Source: Anaerotruncus sp.
Lineage (GTDB): Bacteria > Bacillota > Clostridia > Oscillospirales > Ruminococcaceae
Assembly: GCA_021770005.1 (NCBI GenBank)
Contig: JAETRV010000022.1
Span: 1-44,967, forward strand
Length of the DNA: 44,967 nucleotides
Reading direction: 5' to 3'
In this document: positions 8,573 to 18,704 of the stretch, in pieces
Numbering within the stretch: the stretch's first letter is position 1
Layout: every line of letters begins with the position of its first letter
Position numbers and translations under genes: made by a program
Notes under the pieces: generated by a model
The model's input: only the letters and a program-made list of their open reading frames with translations
What the model was told of the DNA's origin: nothing
Databases searched by the model: none

Positions 8573-9205
8573 TTAAGCCTCCAGCGCGGCCAGAACCAGC
8601 CGGGACGTATCGGCGACCTCACCCTGTCCCTGCACGATGACCAGCTTGCCCGCCTTTTCGTAGAATGCCTTGAGCGGTTCGGTCTGCTGGTGGTAGGTTT
8701 CGAGACGTTCGAGCACAGTTTCGGGCTTGTCGTCCTTGCGGACCACCGTATTCCCGCCGCACTTGTCGCAGAGTCCCTCCTGCTTGGAGGGGTTATGCTC
8801 TACATGGTAGCTCGCGCCGCACTTCTCGCAGACGCGCCTGCCCGAGAGCCGCTGGATGATCGCCTCGTCGGGGACCTCGATATCAACCACCCGGTCGATA
8901 TTGATCCCCATCCGGTCGAGCGCTTCTGCCTGCGGGACGGTGCGCGGGAACCCGTCGAGGATAAACCCGTTTTTGCAATCGTCCTGCTGGAGCCGCTCTT
9001 CAATGATCCCGATTACGACCTCATCGGGCACCAGTGCGCCGCTATCCATATAGGACTTGGCTTTCAGGCCCATTTCGGTCCCGTTCCGGAGCGCCTCACG
9101 GATGATGTTCCCTGTGCTGACCGCCGGAATCTGCAAATGTTCACGGATGACCTCCGCCTGTGTGCCCTTGCCGGCACCCGGAGCGCCGAGGAGAATCAGT
9201 TTCAT
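8573..9205 (-). CDS. adk: Adenylate kinase (zinc-lid form)
   Basis: 210 residues. It interconverts ATP + AMP and 2 ADP. The P-loop GAPGAGKGT is at residues 7-15 and the AMP-site DGFPRT near 84-89. The lid carries a structural zinc site, C126-X2-C129...C146-X2-C149, the Gram-positive form. It lies 18 bases after secY and four before map, the classic secY-adk-map group. Confidence 0.97.
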   Translation of the reverse strand: MKLILLGAPGAGKGTQAEVIREHLQIPAVSTGNIIREALRNGTEMGLKAKSYMDSGALVPDEVVIGIIEERLQQDDCKNGFILDGFPRTVPQAEALDRMGINIDRVVDIEVPDEAIIQRLSGRRVCEKCGASYHVEHNPSKQEGLCDKCGGNTVVRKDDKPETVLERLETYHQQTEPLKAFYEKAGKLVIVQGQGEVADTSRLVLAALEA

Positions 9206-9223
9206 AACCCTAACCTCACTTTT

Positions 9224-10519
9224 CTATTCAAGGAAACCTTTGTAGTGACGCATCATCATCTGGGATTCGAGCTGGCGGAAGGTGTCGAGTGCAACGCCAA
9301 CCACGATGATGACCGAAGTACCGCCGAGCGAAACGTTCAGCCCCGGGGTAAACTTCCCGAGCAGGATCGGCAGGGTGGCGACAACGCCAAGGAACAGGCC
9401 GCCGATCAGGGTAATTTTCGCGATGATCCTTGCGATAAAATCGGAAGTGGGCCGGCCCGGACGGATGCCCGGGATGGTACCGCTGTTGTTGCGCAGGTTG
9501 TTGCTCATCTCGATCGGGTTATACTGGATCGCAACATAGAAGTAGTTGAACGCCAGGATCAGTACGAAATAGAGCACTGCATAAAGGATGGTGTTGGTAT
9601 TGAACGAATAAAGTAACCTGCCCGCAAAGCTGGTGGGATCTGGGCTGGTGAAAGCCGCGATGGTGCCCGGGATCGCGAGCAGAGAGGAAGCGAAGATGAT
9701 CGGCATAACGCCCGACATATTCACCTTCACAGGGATAAACGTGGATTGGCCACCGTACATCTTGCGGCCGACCACCCGTTTGGCGTACTGCACCGGGATC
9801 CGGCGCTCGGCATTGGTCATAATGATAATCGCCACGATCAGCACCAGGAAGAGTGCAATCATAAAGACGACCGCGACCATGCTCGAAAAGCTGTACTCGT
9901 TCAGGCGGATATACCGTCCGAACCCAACCACAGCGGCAGGCCCGCGGGAGACGATGCCCGAGAAGAGGATGAGCGAGATGCCGTTCCCGATCCCGTTTTC
10001 GTCGATCCGCTCGCCGAGATAGACGATGAGCAGCGCGCCGCCGACAAAGGTGCTGATGATGACCAGCGCGGAGAACACCCCGGCAAAGCCGTCGGTGTAG
10101 TTGACCGCATGGAACTGGTTGCGCAGCATGGTGTAGTAGGCGAACGCCTGGAGCAGGGCAAGCCCAAGGGTGGTATACCGGGTGATCTTGTTGATCTTTT
10201 TGCGCCCGTCCTCGCCCTCTTTGGCCAGCCGTTCAAGTGCAGGGATCGCGACGGTGAGCAGCTGGATGACGATCGACGAGGTGATATACGGGGTGATGGA
10301 AAGTGCGAAGATGGTCGCGCTGGCGAATGCACCGCCCGAGAGGATATCGAGGTAACCGAGCAGGCTGCCCGCCGAAACCATCTGGTTGAGCGCAGAGGCG
10401 TCGAGGAACGGCACCGGTACGGCCGCGCCAAGCCGGAACAGGATGATGATCATCAGGGTATAGACGATCTTCTTTTTCAGCTCCGGGATACGCCACGCAT
10501 TCCTCAGGGTTGTGAACAT
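9224..10519 (-). CDS. secY: Protein translocase subunit SecY
   Basis: 431 residues, full length, ten predicted membrane segments. SecY is the channel of the Sec translocon. Characteristic stretches are RIPELKKKIVYTLMII at the N-terminus, GNGISLILFSGI in the middle, RRIPVQYAKRVVG in the large cytoplasmic loop, and RQLESQMMMRHYKGFL at the C-terminus. A single base separates it from rplO, so translation is likely coupled. Confidence 0.97.
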   Translation of the reverse strand: MFTTLRNAWRIPELKKKIVYTLMIIILFRLGAAVPVPFLDASALNQMVSAGSLLGYLDILSGGAFASATIFALSITPYITSSIVIQLLTVAIPALERLAKEGEDGRKKINKITRYTTLGLALLQAFAYYTMLRNQFHAVNYTDGFAGVFSALVIISTFVGGALLIVYLGERIDENGIGNGISLILFSGIVSRGPAAVVGFGRYIRLNEYSFSSMVAVVFMIALFLVLIVAIIIMTNAERRIPVQYAKRVVGRKMYGGQSTFIPVKVNMSGVMPIIFASSLLAIPGTIAAFTSPDPTSFAGRLLYSFNTNTILYAVLYFVLILAFNYFYVAIQYNPIEMSNNLRNNSGTIPGIRPGRPTSDFIARIIAKITLIGGLFLGVVATLPILLGKFTPGLNVSLGGTSVIIVVGVALDTFRQLESQMMMRHYKGFLE

Positions 10520-10520
10520 C

Positions 10521-10964
10521 TTACTTCACCTCGGCCTTCCCGCCTGCTTTCTCGATTTTCTCTTTGGCAGACGCAGAAAAAGCTGCACAGTTGACAGTAA
10601 GTTTTTTGGTCAGTTCGCCGTTCCCGAGGACCTTGACGCCGTCGAGCGTCTTTTTCAGCAGGCCCGCCTCAACGATCGCCTGCTCATCGACAACCGCGCC
10701 ATCCTCGAACCGCTGCTCGAGGTCGGAGACGTTGACCGTTGCATACCGGGTTGCAAAGATATTGTTAAAGCCGCGCTTCGGAACACGTCTCTGAAGCGGC
10801 ATCTGACCGCCCTCGAAACCAGGCCGCACGCCGCCGCCCGAACGGGCCTTCTGGCCTTTGTGGCCTTTACCGGCGGTCTTTCCGTTGCCGGAACCGTGGC
10901 CGCGGCCTTTGCGGAATACGTCGCGGTTGGAGCCGGGCGCCGGAGAAAGTTCATGCAATTTCAT
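10521..10964 (-). CDS. rplO: 50S ribosomal protein L15
   Basis: 147 residues. L15 is an early-to-middle assembly protein of 50S. The N-terminal [14 protein letters not shown] and the Gly/Arg/Lys-rich extension ([19 protein letters not shown]) are diagnostic. ATG 10964 is preferred over 10976 because family members begin at MKLHEL and AGGAGG lies just upstream. It follows rpmD by 20 bases. Confidence 0.97.
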   Translation of the reverse strand: MKLHELSPAPGSNRDVFRKGRGHGSGNGKTAGKGHKGQKARSGGGVRPGFEGGQMPLQRRVPKRGFNNIFATRYATVNVSDLEQRFEDGAVVDEQAIVEAGLLKKTLDGVKVLGNGELTKKLTVNCAAFSASAKEKIEKAGGKAEVK

Positions 10965-10984
10965 GTTTGGCTGCACCTCCTTGC

Positions 10985-11164
10985 TTAGTTTTCGGTAACC
11001 TCAATGAGGTGGGAAATTTTCGCGATTTTGCCTTTGGTGGCAGCATTGTCCGGCTGGACAGTCTCGTTGCCGATCTTACGCAGCCCGAGGGACTCGGCGG
11101 TGGCAATCTGATCGTCTTTTCTGCCGACAAGGCTCTTCACGAGCTTGATTTTGAGCTGTGCCAT
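10985..11164 (-). CDS. rpmD: 50S ribosomal protein L30
   Basis: 59 residues, obtained by direct translation of the minus strand between rpsE and rplO. It begins [19 protein letters not shown] and includes the conserved [19 protein letters not shown] and ends HLIEVTEN. The size and position (rpsE-rpmD-rplO) are standard for L30. Confidence 0.95.
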   Translation of the reverse strand: MAQLKIKLVKSLVGRKDDQIATAESLGLRKIGNETVQPDNAATKGKIAKISHLIEVTEN

Positions 11165-11177
11165 CTTGCCCGCCTCC

Positions 11178-11678
11178 TTATCCTATAATATCCTTCACGG
11201 CTTTGCCGCGGGTGGCTGCGACCTGCTCCGCGTCACGCAGGGCACACAGCCCCTGGATGGTTGCGGAAACCACGTTGCAGGGGTTGTTGGAGCGCAGGGA
11301 CTTGGTACGGATGTCCCGGATGCCCGCAACCTCGAGCACCGCACGCACCGGGCCGCCTGCGATAACGCCGGTACCTTGCGGAGCCGGTTTCATCAGGACT
11401 CTGCCCGCGCCAAACACGCCGATGATCTCGTGCGGAATGGTGGTGCCTTTGAGCGAGATCTTGTGCAGGTTTTTCTTTGCGTCCTCAATACCCTTGCGGA
11501 TTGCGTCGGGTACCTCGCCCGCTTTGCCAAGCCCGAAGCCCACAATGCCGTTGCCGTCGCCGACTACGACCAGAGCCGCAAACTTAAAGATACGACCGCC
11601 TTTTACCGTTTTGGAAACGCGGTTGATCGCTACTACTCTCTCTTTCAGATCGAGATTTGTTGCATCAATAAGAGCCAA
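11178..11678 (-). CDS. rpsE: 30S ribosomal protein S5
   Basis: 166 residues. S5 helps maintain decoding accuracy and the mRNA entry channel. The N-terminal double-stranded RNA-binding part ([18 protein letters not shown]) and the C-terminal region ([19 protein letters not shown]) are intact. The start is TTG at 11678, read from the sequence, with GGAGG seven bases upstream; no in-frame ATG fits the family N-terminus. It follows rplR by 16 bases. Confidence 0.96.
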   Translation of the reverse strand: MALIDATNLDLKERVVAINRVSKTVKGGRIFKFAALVVVGDGNGIVGFGLGKAGEVPDAIRKGIEDAKKNLHKISLKGTTIPHEIIGVFGAGRVLMKPAPQGTGVIAGGPVRAVLEVAGIRDIRTKSLRSNNPCNVVSATIQGLCALRDAEQVAATRGKAVKDIIG

Positions 11679-11694
11679 AAGTATCCCTCCTTAC

Positions 11695-12054
11695 TTAGAA
11701 TTTGAGGCCGCCTTCACGGGCTGCTTCCGCAAGCTCTTTCACGCGCCCGTGGTAGATATATCCGCCGCGGTCGAACACAACCTCGGTGATGCCTTTATCG
11801 GCTGCTTTCTTCGCGATTGCGCTGCCGACCTTTTTCGCTGCTTCCTTGTTCCCGCCAAAACCTTCGAAGTCCTTATCCATCGACGAGGCTGCGCACAGGG
11901 TGACGCCGTTCACATCGTCAATGATCTGGGCATAAATGTGTTTTGCGGAGCGGAAAACATCAAGACGCGGGCACTCGGGGGTGCCGCTGATCTTGGCTCT
12001 GACACGGACATGGCGTTTCAGCCGTGCTTTGTTCTTGTCAGGCTTTGTAATCAT
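11695..12054 (-). CDS. rplR: 50S ribosomal protein L18
   Basis: 119 residues. L18 binds 5S rRNA. Family features are the basic N-terminus ([20 protein letters not shown]), [13 protein letters not shown] and the C-terminal [26 protein letters not shown]. It follows rplF by 18 bases and precedes rpsE in the standard spc order. Confidence 0.97.
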   Translation of the reverse strand: MITKPDKNKARLKRHVRVRAKISGTPECPRLDVFRSAKHIYAQIIDDVNGVTLCAASSMDKDFEGFGGNKEAAKKVGSAIAKKAADKGITEVVFDRGGYIYHGRVKELAEAAREGGLKF

Positions 12055-12072
12055 GGTGGTTCACTCCTTTAC

Positions 12073-12618
12073 TTACTTCTTGCCCTTACCTGCTTTGCCT
12101 TCCTTGCGGATGATGACCTCGTCAACATACTTGATGCCCTTGCCCTTATAAGGCTCCGGCGGGCGTTTCTCGCGGATCTCCGCCGCGAACTGCCCGACCT
12201 TCTGTTTGTCCGGGCCGTGGACGATGATCTTGTTGGGCGCAGGCACGTCGATCGTGATGTCCGCATTGTCCTCGAAGAATACCTGGTGGGAGAATCCGAG
12301 GGTCAGCACGAGCTGTTTGCCCTGCTTGGCGGCGCGGTAGCCGACGCCGTTGATCTCAAGTTCCTTTTTGAACTCCTCGGTGACACCGTGGACCATATTG
12401 GCAATCAGCGTGCGGGTGAGTCCATGCATGCTCTTTTCGATTTTCTCATCGTTGGGGCGGGTCACAATGATCTCGCTGCCCTCGAGCGCAATGCCGATCT
12501 CGGGGCGGAAGGTCTGGGTCAGGGTGCCTTTCGGGCCCTTGACTGTGACAGTGTGGCCGTCGATCTTCACTTCGACGCCCGCCGGTACAGCGATGGGCTT
12601 TCTACCAATTCTGCTCAT
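12073..12618 (-). CDS. rplF: 50S ribosomal protein L6
   Basis: 181 residues. L6 lies near the sarcin-ricin loop and L7/L12 stalk base. It begins [15 protein letters not shown] and contains the C-terminal signature [19 protein letters not shown] 12618 is chosen over 12669, since the earlier ATG would lie inside rpsH and the family starts at MSRIG; an AGGTACGG-type site lies upstream. Confidence 0.97.
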   Translation of the reverse strand: MSRIGRKPIAVPAGVEVKIDGHTVTVKGPKGTLTQTFRPEIGIALEGSEIIVTRPNDEKIEKSMHGLTRTLIANMVHGVTEEFKKELEINGVGYRAAKQGKQLVLTLGFSHQVFFEDNADITIDVPAPNKIIVHGPDKQKVGQFAAEIREKRPPEPYKGKGIKYVDEVIIRKEGKAGKGKK

Positions 12619-12634
12619 TTCTGCCGTACCTCCC

Positions 12635-13033
12635 TTACCAGACAAACGCGAGGACTTCGCCGCCGACATGCGCCGCTCTGGCCTGCTTGTCGGTCATGAC
12701 GCCCTTATTGGTGGAAAGGATCGCGGTGCCGAGACCCTTCATCACGCGGGGCATATCCTCACAGTTGGTGTAGATGCGCAGGCCGGGTTTGGAAACCCTG
12801 CGAAGCCCCTGGATCACCGGGGTTTTGCCCTGCCCGTATTTCAGGGTAACCTTGATGGTGCCCTGCTTGCCGTCTTCCACGACGGTGAAGTTTTTGATAT
12901 ATCCCTCATCCAACAAAATCTGAGCGATTGCTTTCTTCATGTTGGAAGCAGGAATATCGACAGTATCGTGTTTTGCATTGTTCGCATTTCTGATACGTGT
13001 CAGCATGTCAGCGATGGTATCGGTGATATGCAT
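12635..13033 (-). CDS. rpsH: 30S ribosomal protein S8
   Basis: 132 residues. S8 is a primary 16S rRNA-binding protein of the central domain. Recognised by [19 protein letters not shown], the [12 protein letters not shown] segment and the C-terminal [33 protein letters not shown] precedes the ATG. In enterobacteria S8 represses the spc operon; no such site was identified here. Confidence 0.97.
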   Translation of the reverse strand: MHITDTIADMLTRIRNANNAKHDTVDIPASNMKKAIAQILLDEGYIKNFTVVEDGKQGTIKVTLKYGQGKTPVIQGLRRVSKPGLRIYTNCEDMPRVMKGLGTAILSTNKGVMTDKQARAAHVGGEVLAFVW

Positions 13034-13066
13034 GCCGTCAACCTCCTTTTGGCTCAGCTTTGTTTT

Positions 13067-13252
13067 TTACCAGCTTGCTTTCCTTACGCCCGGGATCTGC
13101 CCTTTATATGCCAGCTCTCTGAAGCAGATGCGGCAGATACCGAATTTGCGAAGGTAAGCGTGCGGGCGGCCGCAGATCTTGCATCTGGTGTATTCTCTTG
13201 TGGAGAATTTCGCCGGACGCTGCTGCTTAATCTTCATAGATGTTTTCGCCAC
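13067..13252 (-). CDS. rpsN: 30S ribosomal protein S14, zinc-binding type (type Z)
   Basis: 61 residues, the short zinc form. The ribbon cysteines C24, C27, C40 and C43 are present (CKIC and CRIC), followed by [16 protein letters not shown]. The start is GTG at 13252 with GGAGG upstream. It lies between rplE and rpsH as usual in Firmicutes. Confidence 0.96.
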   Translation of the reverse strand: MAKTSMKIKQQRPAKFSTREYTRCKICGRPHAYLRKFGICRICFRELAYKGQIPGVRKASW

Positions 13253-13264
13253 GGTAATTCCTCC

Positions 13265-13804
13265 TTACTTCGCAAATGGAGCGCCCAGAAGCGTGAGCAG
13301 CTCGCGGGACTCTTCATCGGTTTTCGCAGTGGTGACAAAGCAGATGTCCATGCCGCGCACCTTGTCGATCTTGTCGTAGTCGATCTCGGGGAAGATCAGC
13401 TGCTCGCGCAGGCCCATGTTGTAGTTGCCGCGCCCGTCGAACCCGTTGGGGTTGATGCCGCGGAAGTCGCGCACGCGGGGCAGCGCCACATTGAACAGCC
13501 GGTCGACAAACTCATACATCGTATCACCGCGCAGGGTGACCTTTGCGCCGATGTTCATCCCCTCGCGGAGCTTGAAGTTCGCGACGGACTTTTTCGCCTT
13601 GCAGACAATCGGCTTCTGGCCGGTGATCTTGGAAAGGTCGCCCATGATTGCGTCGATAATCTTCGGGTTGTCGCGCGCTTCGCCGCAACCCACATTGATG
13701 ACAACCTTATCAAGCTTGGGGATCTGCATGACAGAGGTGTAACCAAATTTTTTCATCAGTGCAGGGGCGTATTCGTTCCTGTACTGGTCCTTCATTCTTG
13801 CCAT
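13265..13804 (-). CDS. rplE: 50S ribosomal protein L5
   Basis: 179 residues. L5 binds 5S rRNA and contacts the P-site tRNA elbow. Diagnostic segments are [52 protein letters not shown] and [24 protein letters not shown] lies upstream of the ATG. It follows rplX by 16 bases and precedes rpsN by 12. Confidence 0.97.
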   Translation of the reverse strand: MARMKDQYRNEYAPALMKKFGYTSVMQIPKLDKVVINVGCGEARDNPKIIDAIMGDLSKITGQKPIVCKAKKSVANFKLREGMNIGAKVTLRGDTMYEFVDRLFNVALPRVRDFRGINPNGFDGRGNYNMGLREQLIFPEIDYDKIDKVRGMDICFVTTAKTDEESRELLTLLGAPFAK

Positions 13805-13820
13805 GATCTCTCCTCCTCAC

Positions 13821-14144
13821 TTAAAAAGTTTCACCGCATCCGGTGTTTTTGCACAGGCGTTGTTTTGTGCCGTCGTTCAAAATCTTGTGGGCAATCCGGG
13901 TCGGCTTGCCGCATTTGGGGCAGACGAGCATGACCTTGCTGGCATACATCGCGCCTTCGGCCTTTACGATGCCGCCCTGGTCGCCCATCTTGCGGGGCTT
14001 GACATGCTTGGTAACCATGTTGACATTCTCAACGATAACCTTGCGCTCCTTGGGGGAAACCTCCAAAACCTTGCCCTTTTTGCCCTTGTCCTTGCCGGAC
14101 AGAACGATGACTGTATCGCCCTTTTTGACGTGAAGCTTATTCAC
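13821..14144 (-). CDS. rplX: 50S ribosomal protein L24
   Basis: 107 residues. L24 starts 50S assembly near the exit tunnel. A KOW motif ([20 protein letters not shown]) opens it, and a zinc-ribbon-like [10 protein letters not shown]...LCKNTGC is near the C-terminus. GTG 14144 is chosen. An ATG at 14159 is in frame, but it overlaps the GGAGG site that serves GTG eight bases later. The gap to rplN is 14 bases. Confidence 0.94.
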   Translation of the reverse strand: MNKLHVKKGDTVIVLSGKDKGKKGKVLEVSPKERKVIVENVNMVTKHVKPRKMGDQGGIVKAEGAMYASKVMLVCPKCGKPTRIAHKILNDGTKQRLCKNTGCGETF

Positions 14145-14158
14145 TTTCGAGCCCTCCA

Positions 14159-14527
14159 TTACAGCACCTCAGGAGCGAGGCTTAATATCTTGAGGTACTC
14201 CTTCTCACGGAGCTCCCTCGCTACCGGTCCAAAGATACGGGTACCTCTGGGGTTTTTGTCTTCTCTGATGATAACCGCTGCGTTCTCGTCAAAGCGGATG
14301 TAGGTACCGTCGTCGCGGCGAACACCCTTTGCGGAACGAACGACAACTGCTTTGACAACGTCGCCCTTTTTCACCTGACCGCCCGGAGCGGCTTTCTTAA
14401 CAGAAGCGACGATTACATCGCCGATATTCGCGTATCTTCTGCGGGAGCCGCCGAGCACGCGGATGCACATCAGCTCTTTTGCGCCGGTGTTGTCGGCTAC
14501 CTTGAGATAGGTCTGCATCTGAATCAC
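14159..14527 (-). CDS. rplN: 50S ribosomal protein L14
   Basis: 122 residues. L14 lies at the subunit interface. Diagnostic: [22 protein letters not shown], then [17 protein letters not shown] and [14 protein letters not shown]. The start is GTG 14527, eight bases after AAAGGAGG; ATG 14518 is a weaker alternative that would remove the family's first three residues. It follows rpsQ by 47 bases. Confidence 0.96.
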   Translation of the reverse strand: MIQMQTYLKVADNTGAKELMCIRVLGGSRRRYANIGDVIVASVKKAAPGGQVKKGDVVKAVVVRSAKGVRRDDGTYIRFDENAAVIIREDKNPRGTRIFGPVARELREKEYLKILSLAPEVL

Positions 14528-14574
14528 AGTGCGTTCCTCCTTTCAGTCGGAATAATCTATCTATCCAAAAAATC

Positions 14575-14832
14575 TTATTTCGCTTTTGCGATGATCTGGG
14601 TCACTCTCCACCGTTTGTCTTTGGACAGGGGGCGGGTCTCCATGATCTCAACCTTGTCGCCGATGCCGCACTCGTTCTTCTCGTCATGCGCTTTGAACTT
14701 CACGGTGCGCTTGATGATCTTTTTGTAAAGGGGGTGCTTCACGTTATCCTGAATGGCCACGACAACGGTTTTGTCCATCTTGTCGCTGACGACCATGCCG
14801 ACACGGGTTTTTCTGAGGTTTCTCTCGCTCAT
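14575..14832 (-). CDS. rpsQ: 30S ribosomal protein S17
   Basis: 85 residues. S17 is a primary 16S rRNA-binding OB-fold protein. It begins [21 protein letters not shown] and contains [19 protein letters not shown] and the C-terminal [19 protein letters not shown] lies upstream. It follows rpmC by 24 bases. Confidence 0.97.
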   Translation of the reverse strand: MSERNLRKTRVGMVVSDKMDKTVVVAIQDNVKHPLYKKIIKRTVKFKAHDEKNECGIGDKVEIMETRPLSKDKRWRVTQIIAKAK

Positions 14833-14856
14833 AATACCTTTCGTCCTCCCTTCCGC

Positions 14857-15057
14857 TTACTGCGCGCTCTTGAGCTCATTCTGCCGGAGCAGGGTCTTGA
14901 CGCGGGCGATGTCCTTTTTCACCGCGCTCAGACGGACCGGGTTTTCGAGCTGGTTGATCGCGTGCTGGAAGCGAAGGTTGAAAAGCTCGGCTTTGAGGTC
15001 AGACAGCTTCTCGGTCAGCTCAGCCGCGGTCATGTCTTTCATCTCGCTTGCCTTCAT
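14857..15057 (-). CDS. rpmC: 50S ribosomal protein L29
   Basis: 66 residues. L29 is a small helical protein at the exit tunnel. Recognised by [39 protein letters not shown] and the [12 protein letters not shown] end. Its ATG overlaps the rplP stop in an ATGA arrangement (four bases), which implies translational coupling. Confidence 0.96.
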   Translation of the reverse strand: MKASEMKDMTAAELTEKLSDLKAELFNLRFQHAINQLENPVRLSAVKKDIARVKTLLRQNELKSAQ

Positions 15058-15488
15058 TCCGCTTCACTCCCCTTTTCTTCAGTCTCTTTGGTAACGAATT
15101 TGCATTTTACCGGCAGCTTGTGCATCGCAAGACGCATCGCCTCGCGGGCCAGCTCCTCGGAAACGCCGCCGATCTCAAACATGACGCGGCCGGGCTTCAC
15201 GACTGCGACCCAGTACTCCGGGCTGCCCTTACCGGAACCCATTCGGGTTTCAGCCGGCTTTTCGGTGATCGGCTTATCCGGGAAAATCTTGATCCATACC
15301 TGACCGCCACGTTTGATGTAACGGGTCATGGCGATACGCGCGGCCTCGATCTGGTTGGAGGTGATCCAAGCCGGCTCGAGCGCCTGGAGGCCATACTCGC
15401 CATAGGTCACGGTGTTGCCTCTAGTGGCCTTTCCTTTCAGGCGGCCTCTCTGTACCCTGCGGTACTTTACTCTTTTCGGCAGAAGCAT
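15054..15488 (-). CDS. rplP: 50S ribosomal protein L16
   Basis: 144 residues. L16 helps position aminoacyl-tRNA in the A site. Diagnostic: [39 protein letters not shown], then [21 protein letters not shown] in two parts. It starts one base inside the rpsC stop (TAATG) and overlaps rpmC by four bases. Confidence 0.97.
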   Translation of the reverse strand: MLLPKRVKYRRVQRGRLKGKATRGNTVTYGEYGLQALEPAWITSNQIEAARIAMTRYIKRGGQVWIKIFPDKPITEKPAETRMGSGKGSPEYWVAVVKPGRVMFEIGGVSEELAREAMRLAMHKLPVKCKFVTKETEEKGSEAE

Positions 15489-16177
15489 TATTTATTGCCT
15501 CCTTCCTTGCGGGAACCTTTGCTGCCCCCAAGTACCTCCCCGGTGTAGATCCAGACCTTGACGCCGGTCTTGCCGTAGGTGGTGTCGGCCTCCGCGAAGC
15601 CGTAGTCGATGTCCGCGCGGATGGTTTGCAGGGGGATGGTGCCCTCGTGGTAGTGCTCGCTTCTCGCGATGTCCGCGCCGCCGAGGCGTCCGGAAACCGC
15701 AATCTTGATGCCGCGTGCGCCGAACTTCATGGCGCGGCCGATCGCCTGTTTCATCGCGCGGCGGAAGGAAACGCGCCCTTCAAGCTGTGCGGCGATCGAC
15801 TCGGCAACCAGCTGCGCGTTCTTATCCGGGCTCTTGACCTCTACCACATTGATAAAGACCTGCTTGCGGTCGGCGGCAGCCTTGCCCTTGTTGATCATCT
15901 GATCGCAGAGCTTGCGTACACGCTCGATCTCGGCGCCGCCCTTGCCGATGACGATGCCCGGGCGGGCGCAGTGAACATGGATGCGCACTTTTGTGGCATC
16001 CCGCTCGATTTCAATTCTGGGGACTCCTGCATCATACAGGGTTTTCTTTAAGAACTTGCGCAGCTTGTAATCCTCGACAAGGATATCGCCGAAAGCAGCG
16101 TCCTTAGCAAACCAGCGGGAATCCCAATCCTTAATGACTCCGACACGCAGACCGTGCGGATTTACTTTTTGTCCCAT
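15488..16177 (-). CDS. rpsC: 30S ribosomal protein S3
   Basis: 229 residues. S3 forms part of the mRNA entry site and has helicase-like activity with S4 and S5. Begins [20 protein letters not shown]; the KH domain GXXG loop is in [12 protein letters not shown], and the C-terminal domain contains [19 protein letters not shown]. It follows rplV by 20 bases. Confidence 0.97.
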   Translation of the reverse strand: MGQKVNPHGLRVGVIKDWDSRWFAKDAAFGDILVEDYKLRKFLKKTLYDAGVPRIEIERDATKVRIHVHCARPGIVIGKGGAEIERVRKLCDQMINKGKAAADRKQVFINVVEVKSPDKNAQLVAESIAAQLEGRVSFRRAMKQAIGRAMKFGARGIKIAVSGRLGGADIARSEHYHEGTIPLQTIRADIDYGFAEADTTYGKTGVKVWIYTGEVLGGSKGSRKEGGNK

Positions 16178-16197
16178 GATTTACCTCCTCCTTCGGC

Positions 16198-16533
16198 TTA
16201 TTCCCGTTCTGCAACGGTGATGAAAACATGTGAAGTTCTCTTGAGCACCTGGAACGCACGTCCCTGCGCGCGGGGGCGGATACGTTTCATTGTGGGGCCG
16301 GGAACTACGTAGCACTCCGAGACATAGAGGTTCTCCCTATCCATATCGAAGTTGTTCTCCGCGTTTGCCACGGCCGATTTCAGCAGCTTCTCCAGCGGCT
16401 CGCAGGCGGCCTTGGGAGTGTGCTTGAGAATTGCCATCGCCTGATCGGCGGGCTTGTTTCGAATAAGATCCAGCACGATCTGCACCTTACGGGGCGCGAT
16501 ACGAGCATGTCTCAACGAAGCTTTTGCTTCCAT
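16198..16533 (-). CDS. rplV: 50S ribosomal protein L22
   Basis: 111 residues. L22 lines the exit tunnel. Begins MEAKASLRHARIAPRKVQIV; the C-terminal hairpin region (PTMKRIRPRAQGRAFQVLKRTSH) is intact. ATG 16533 is chosen over GTG 16557: AGGAGG sits between the two and serves the ATG. Confidence 0.96.
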   Translation of the reverse strand: MEAKASLRHARIAPRKVQIVLDLIRNKPADQAMAILKHTPKAACEPLEKLLKSAVANAENNFDMDRENLYVSECYVVPGPTMKRIRPRAQGRAFQVLKRTSHVFITVAERE

Positions 16534-16559
16534 TGCTGATGTCCTCCTTTCGGCCACGT

Positions 16560-16835
16560 TTATTTGGTTTTCTTCGCGCCGGCATGGCCGCGATAGGTCC
16601 GGGTGGGAGCAAACTCGCCGAGCTTGTGTCCAACCATGTCCTCGGTCACATAAACCGGCACGTGTTTGCGTCCGTCATGGACCGCAAAGGTGTGCCCGAC
16701 AAAATCGGGGAAAATCGTCGAGGAACGGCTCCAGGTTTTGAGAACCTGCTTTTTCTCGCCGCTCTCGTTCATCTTCTGAACTCTCTCAAGCAGAACGGGC
16801 TGCACGAAAGGTCCTTTTTTAATGCTTCTTCCCAT
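16560..16835 (-). CDS. rpsS: 30S ribosomal protein S19
   Basis: 91 residues. S19 is in the 30S head, partner of S13. Diagnostic: [62 protein letters not shown] precedes the ATG. It follows rplB by 28 bases. Confidence 0.97.
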   Translation of the reverse strand: MGRSIKKGPFVQPVLLERVQKMNESGEKKQVLKTWSRSSTIFPDFVGHTFAVHDGRKHVPVYVTEDMVGHKLGEFAPTRTYRGHAGAKKTK

Positions 16836-16863
16836 TGATGCATCTGCCTCCTTTCAGCCCGCT

Positions 16864-17697
16864 TTACTTCGCGTTGCGGCGTTTGACAATGAATTTGTCA
16901 GAACGGTTGTGTTTTGCACGGGTCTTGTAGCCCAGTGCGGGTTTGCCCCACGGGGTAACAGGTCCCGGACGTCCGACCGGGCTCTTGCCCTCACCACCGC
17001 CGTGCGGATGGTCGCAGGGGTTCATGACCGAGCCGCGTACGGTCGGTCTCCAGCCCATGTGGCGGCGGCGTCCCGCTTTACCGTAGTTGACGTTCTCAGA
17101 ATCGACATTGCCGACCTGGCCGATCGTCGCGATGCAGATCTCGGGGATGTTGCGCAGCTCGCCGGAGGGCAGCCGCACCAGCGCCATGCCGTTTTCTTTC
17201 GCCATGAGCTGTGCCATAACGCCCGCCGAACGCGCCAGCTGCGCGCCCTTGCCGGGGTAAAGCTCGATGTTGTGGATGAAGGTACCGGTCGGGATGCTTG
17301 CCATCGGCAGCGCGTTGCCCGGCTTGATGTCCGCCTGTTTGCCCGAGACGACGGTATCCCCGACCTTCAGGCCGTTGGGGGCGATGATATAGCGTTTCTC
17401 GCCGTCCTCATACTGCACGAGCGCGATGTGCGCGGTGCGGTTGGGGTCGTACTCGAGGGTCAGGACGGTTGCATTCATGTCCGCCTTGTCCCGCTTGAAG
17501 TCGATCACGCGGTATTTGCGGCGGTTGCCGCCGCCGCGGTGGCGGACGGTGATGCGGCCCAGGTTGTTGCGGCCGGAGTGCTTTTTCAGGGTTTCGAGCA
17601 GGCTCTTTTCCGGTGCAACCTTCGACAGCCCGCTGTAGTCGGTGCAGGTCATCTGCCTGCGCGACGGGGTTGTCGGCTTATAGCTTTTGATAGCCAT
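16864..17697 (-). CDS. rplB: 50S ribosomal protein L2
   Basis: 277 residues, full length. L2 is essential for subunit association and near the peptidyl transferase centre. Begins [20 protein letters not shown]; the C-terminal [20 protein letters not shown] contains the conserved histidine-rich turn, followed by [19 protein letters not shown]. It lies 69 bases after rplW. Confidence 0.97.
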   Translation of the reverse strand: MAIKSYKPTTPSRRQMTCTDYSGLSKVAPEKSLLETLKKHSGRNNLGRITVRHRGGGNRRKYRVIDFKRDKADMNATVLTLEYDPNRTAHIALVQYEDGEKRYIIAPNGLKVGDTVVSGKQADIKPGNALPMASIPTGTFIHNIELYPGKGAQLARSAGVMAQLMAKENGMALVRLPSGELRNIPEICIATIGQVGNVDSENVNYGKAGRRRHMGWRPTVRGSVMNPCDHPHGGGEGKSPVGRPGPVTPWGKPALGYKTRAKHNRSDKFIVKRRNAK

Positions 17698-17766
17698 GCG
17701 GTTTCACTCCTCATTATTGTGTTGGCGGGGCTATGAGTACCCCATACGCGGCTCAGACGGGAGCCA

Positions 17767-18063
17767 TTAAATCATGCTGTCGAAGAACTCGATGGTCTTA
17801 GAGCCTTCGGTCAGCGTGACGATCGCCTTCTTGGACGAAGCGGTATAGCCTGCGGTGCGGCCCATTCTCTTGAACTTGCCGCGGCAGGAGATCGTGTTGA
17901 CCTTGGCGACTTTCACGCCGGGGAACAGCCCCTCAACCGCTTTGGCGATCTCGATCTTGTTCGCGTCTTTGGCAACCTTGAAGGTGTACTTTCTGGACTG
18001 CACATTCTCCATCGAAGCTTCGGTGATGACCGGGCGGAGGATAATATCCTGCGGTGCTTTCAT
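17767..18063 (-). CDS. rplW: 50S ribosomal protein L23
   Basis: 98 residues. L23 is the ribosomal docking site for trigger factor and SRP at the tunnel exit. Begins [16 protein letters not shown]; conserved [19 protein letters not shown] and the C-terminal [12 protein letters not shown]. The ATG overlaps the rplD stop by one base (TAATG). Confidence 0.96.
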   Translation of the reverse strand: MKAPQDIILRPVITEASMENVQSRKYTFKVAKDANKIEIAKAVEGLFPGVKVAKVNTISCRGKFKRMGRTAGYTASSKKAIVTLTEGSKTIEFFDSMI

Positions 18064-18686
18064 TATGCGTACACCTCCTCGATTTTGGCGATGGCGTCTT
18101 TCGAAACGATGAACTTGTCGCAGTTCACGATGTCATAGACGTTGATGGTGTTGACCAGGGCGGTCTTGACGCCCGGGATATTGGCCGCGCTCTTGATGAA
18201 CTTGTCGTTGTGCTCGGGCATGACGATCAGCGCTTTTTTCTCGACGCCGAGCGCCTTGAGCATCTCGACAATCACCTTGGTCTTGTAGCTGTCAACCGAG
18301 ATGTTGTCAACCACGATCAGGTCACTGGTCGCGACCTTATCCGAAAAGACCGACTTGATCGCCAGACGGCGGACCTTCTTATTGAGGGAGTAGCTATAGT
18401 CGCGGGGCTTGGGGCCGAGCGCGATGCCGCCCTTTCTCCACTGAGGAGCGCGGATCGAACCCTGTCTTGCGTGGCCGGTGCCCTTCTGTCTCCACGGCTT
18501 TTTGCCGCCGCCGGAGACCTCGGTCCGGGTCAGGGTCGACTGAGTGCCCTGACGCTGGTTGGCGAGGTAGTTCACAACAACCTGGTGAACCACCACAGGG
18601 TTGGGCTCGATACCGAACACAGCCTCGGAGAGTTCCATTTCCGAAACGACCTTGCCGGCCATATCGTATACATTAACCTTTGGCAT
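18063..18686 (-). CDS. rplD: 50S ribosomal protein L4
   Basis: 207 residues. L4 lines the exit tunnel with a long loop; in enterobacteria it also represses the S10 operon by attenuation. Features: [19 protein letters not shown] and the loop region [20 protein letters not shown]. It follows rplC by 18 bases. Whether L4 acts on the hairpin in the rpsJ leader is not known from sequence. Confidence 0.97.
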   Translation of the reverse strand: MPKVNVYDMAGKVVSEMELSEAVFGIEPNPVVVHQVVVNYLANQRQGTQSTLTRTEVSGGGKKPWRQKGTGHARQGSIRAPQWRKGGIALGPKPRDYSYSLNKKVRRLAIKSVFSDKVATSDLIVVDNISVDSYKTKVIVEMLKALGVEKKALIVMPEHNDKFIKSAANIPGVKTALVNTINVYDIVNCDKFIVSKDAIAKIEEVYA

Positions 18687-18704
18687 TTGTGTATCCTCCT
18701 TCCC

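Noticed and set aside
8126-9616. Long plus-strand frame across map, adk and secY
   Set aside because: It is antisense to three certain genes and has no motif.
16822-17736. Long plus-strand frame opposite rplB
   Set aside because: An antisense shadow of a conserved gene; product not protein-like.
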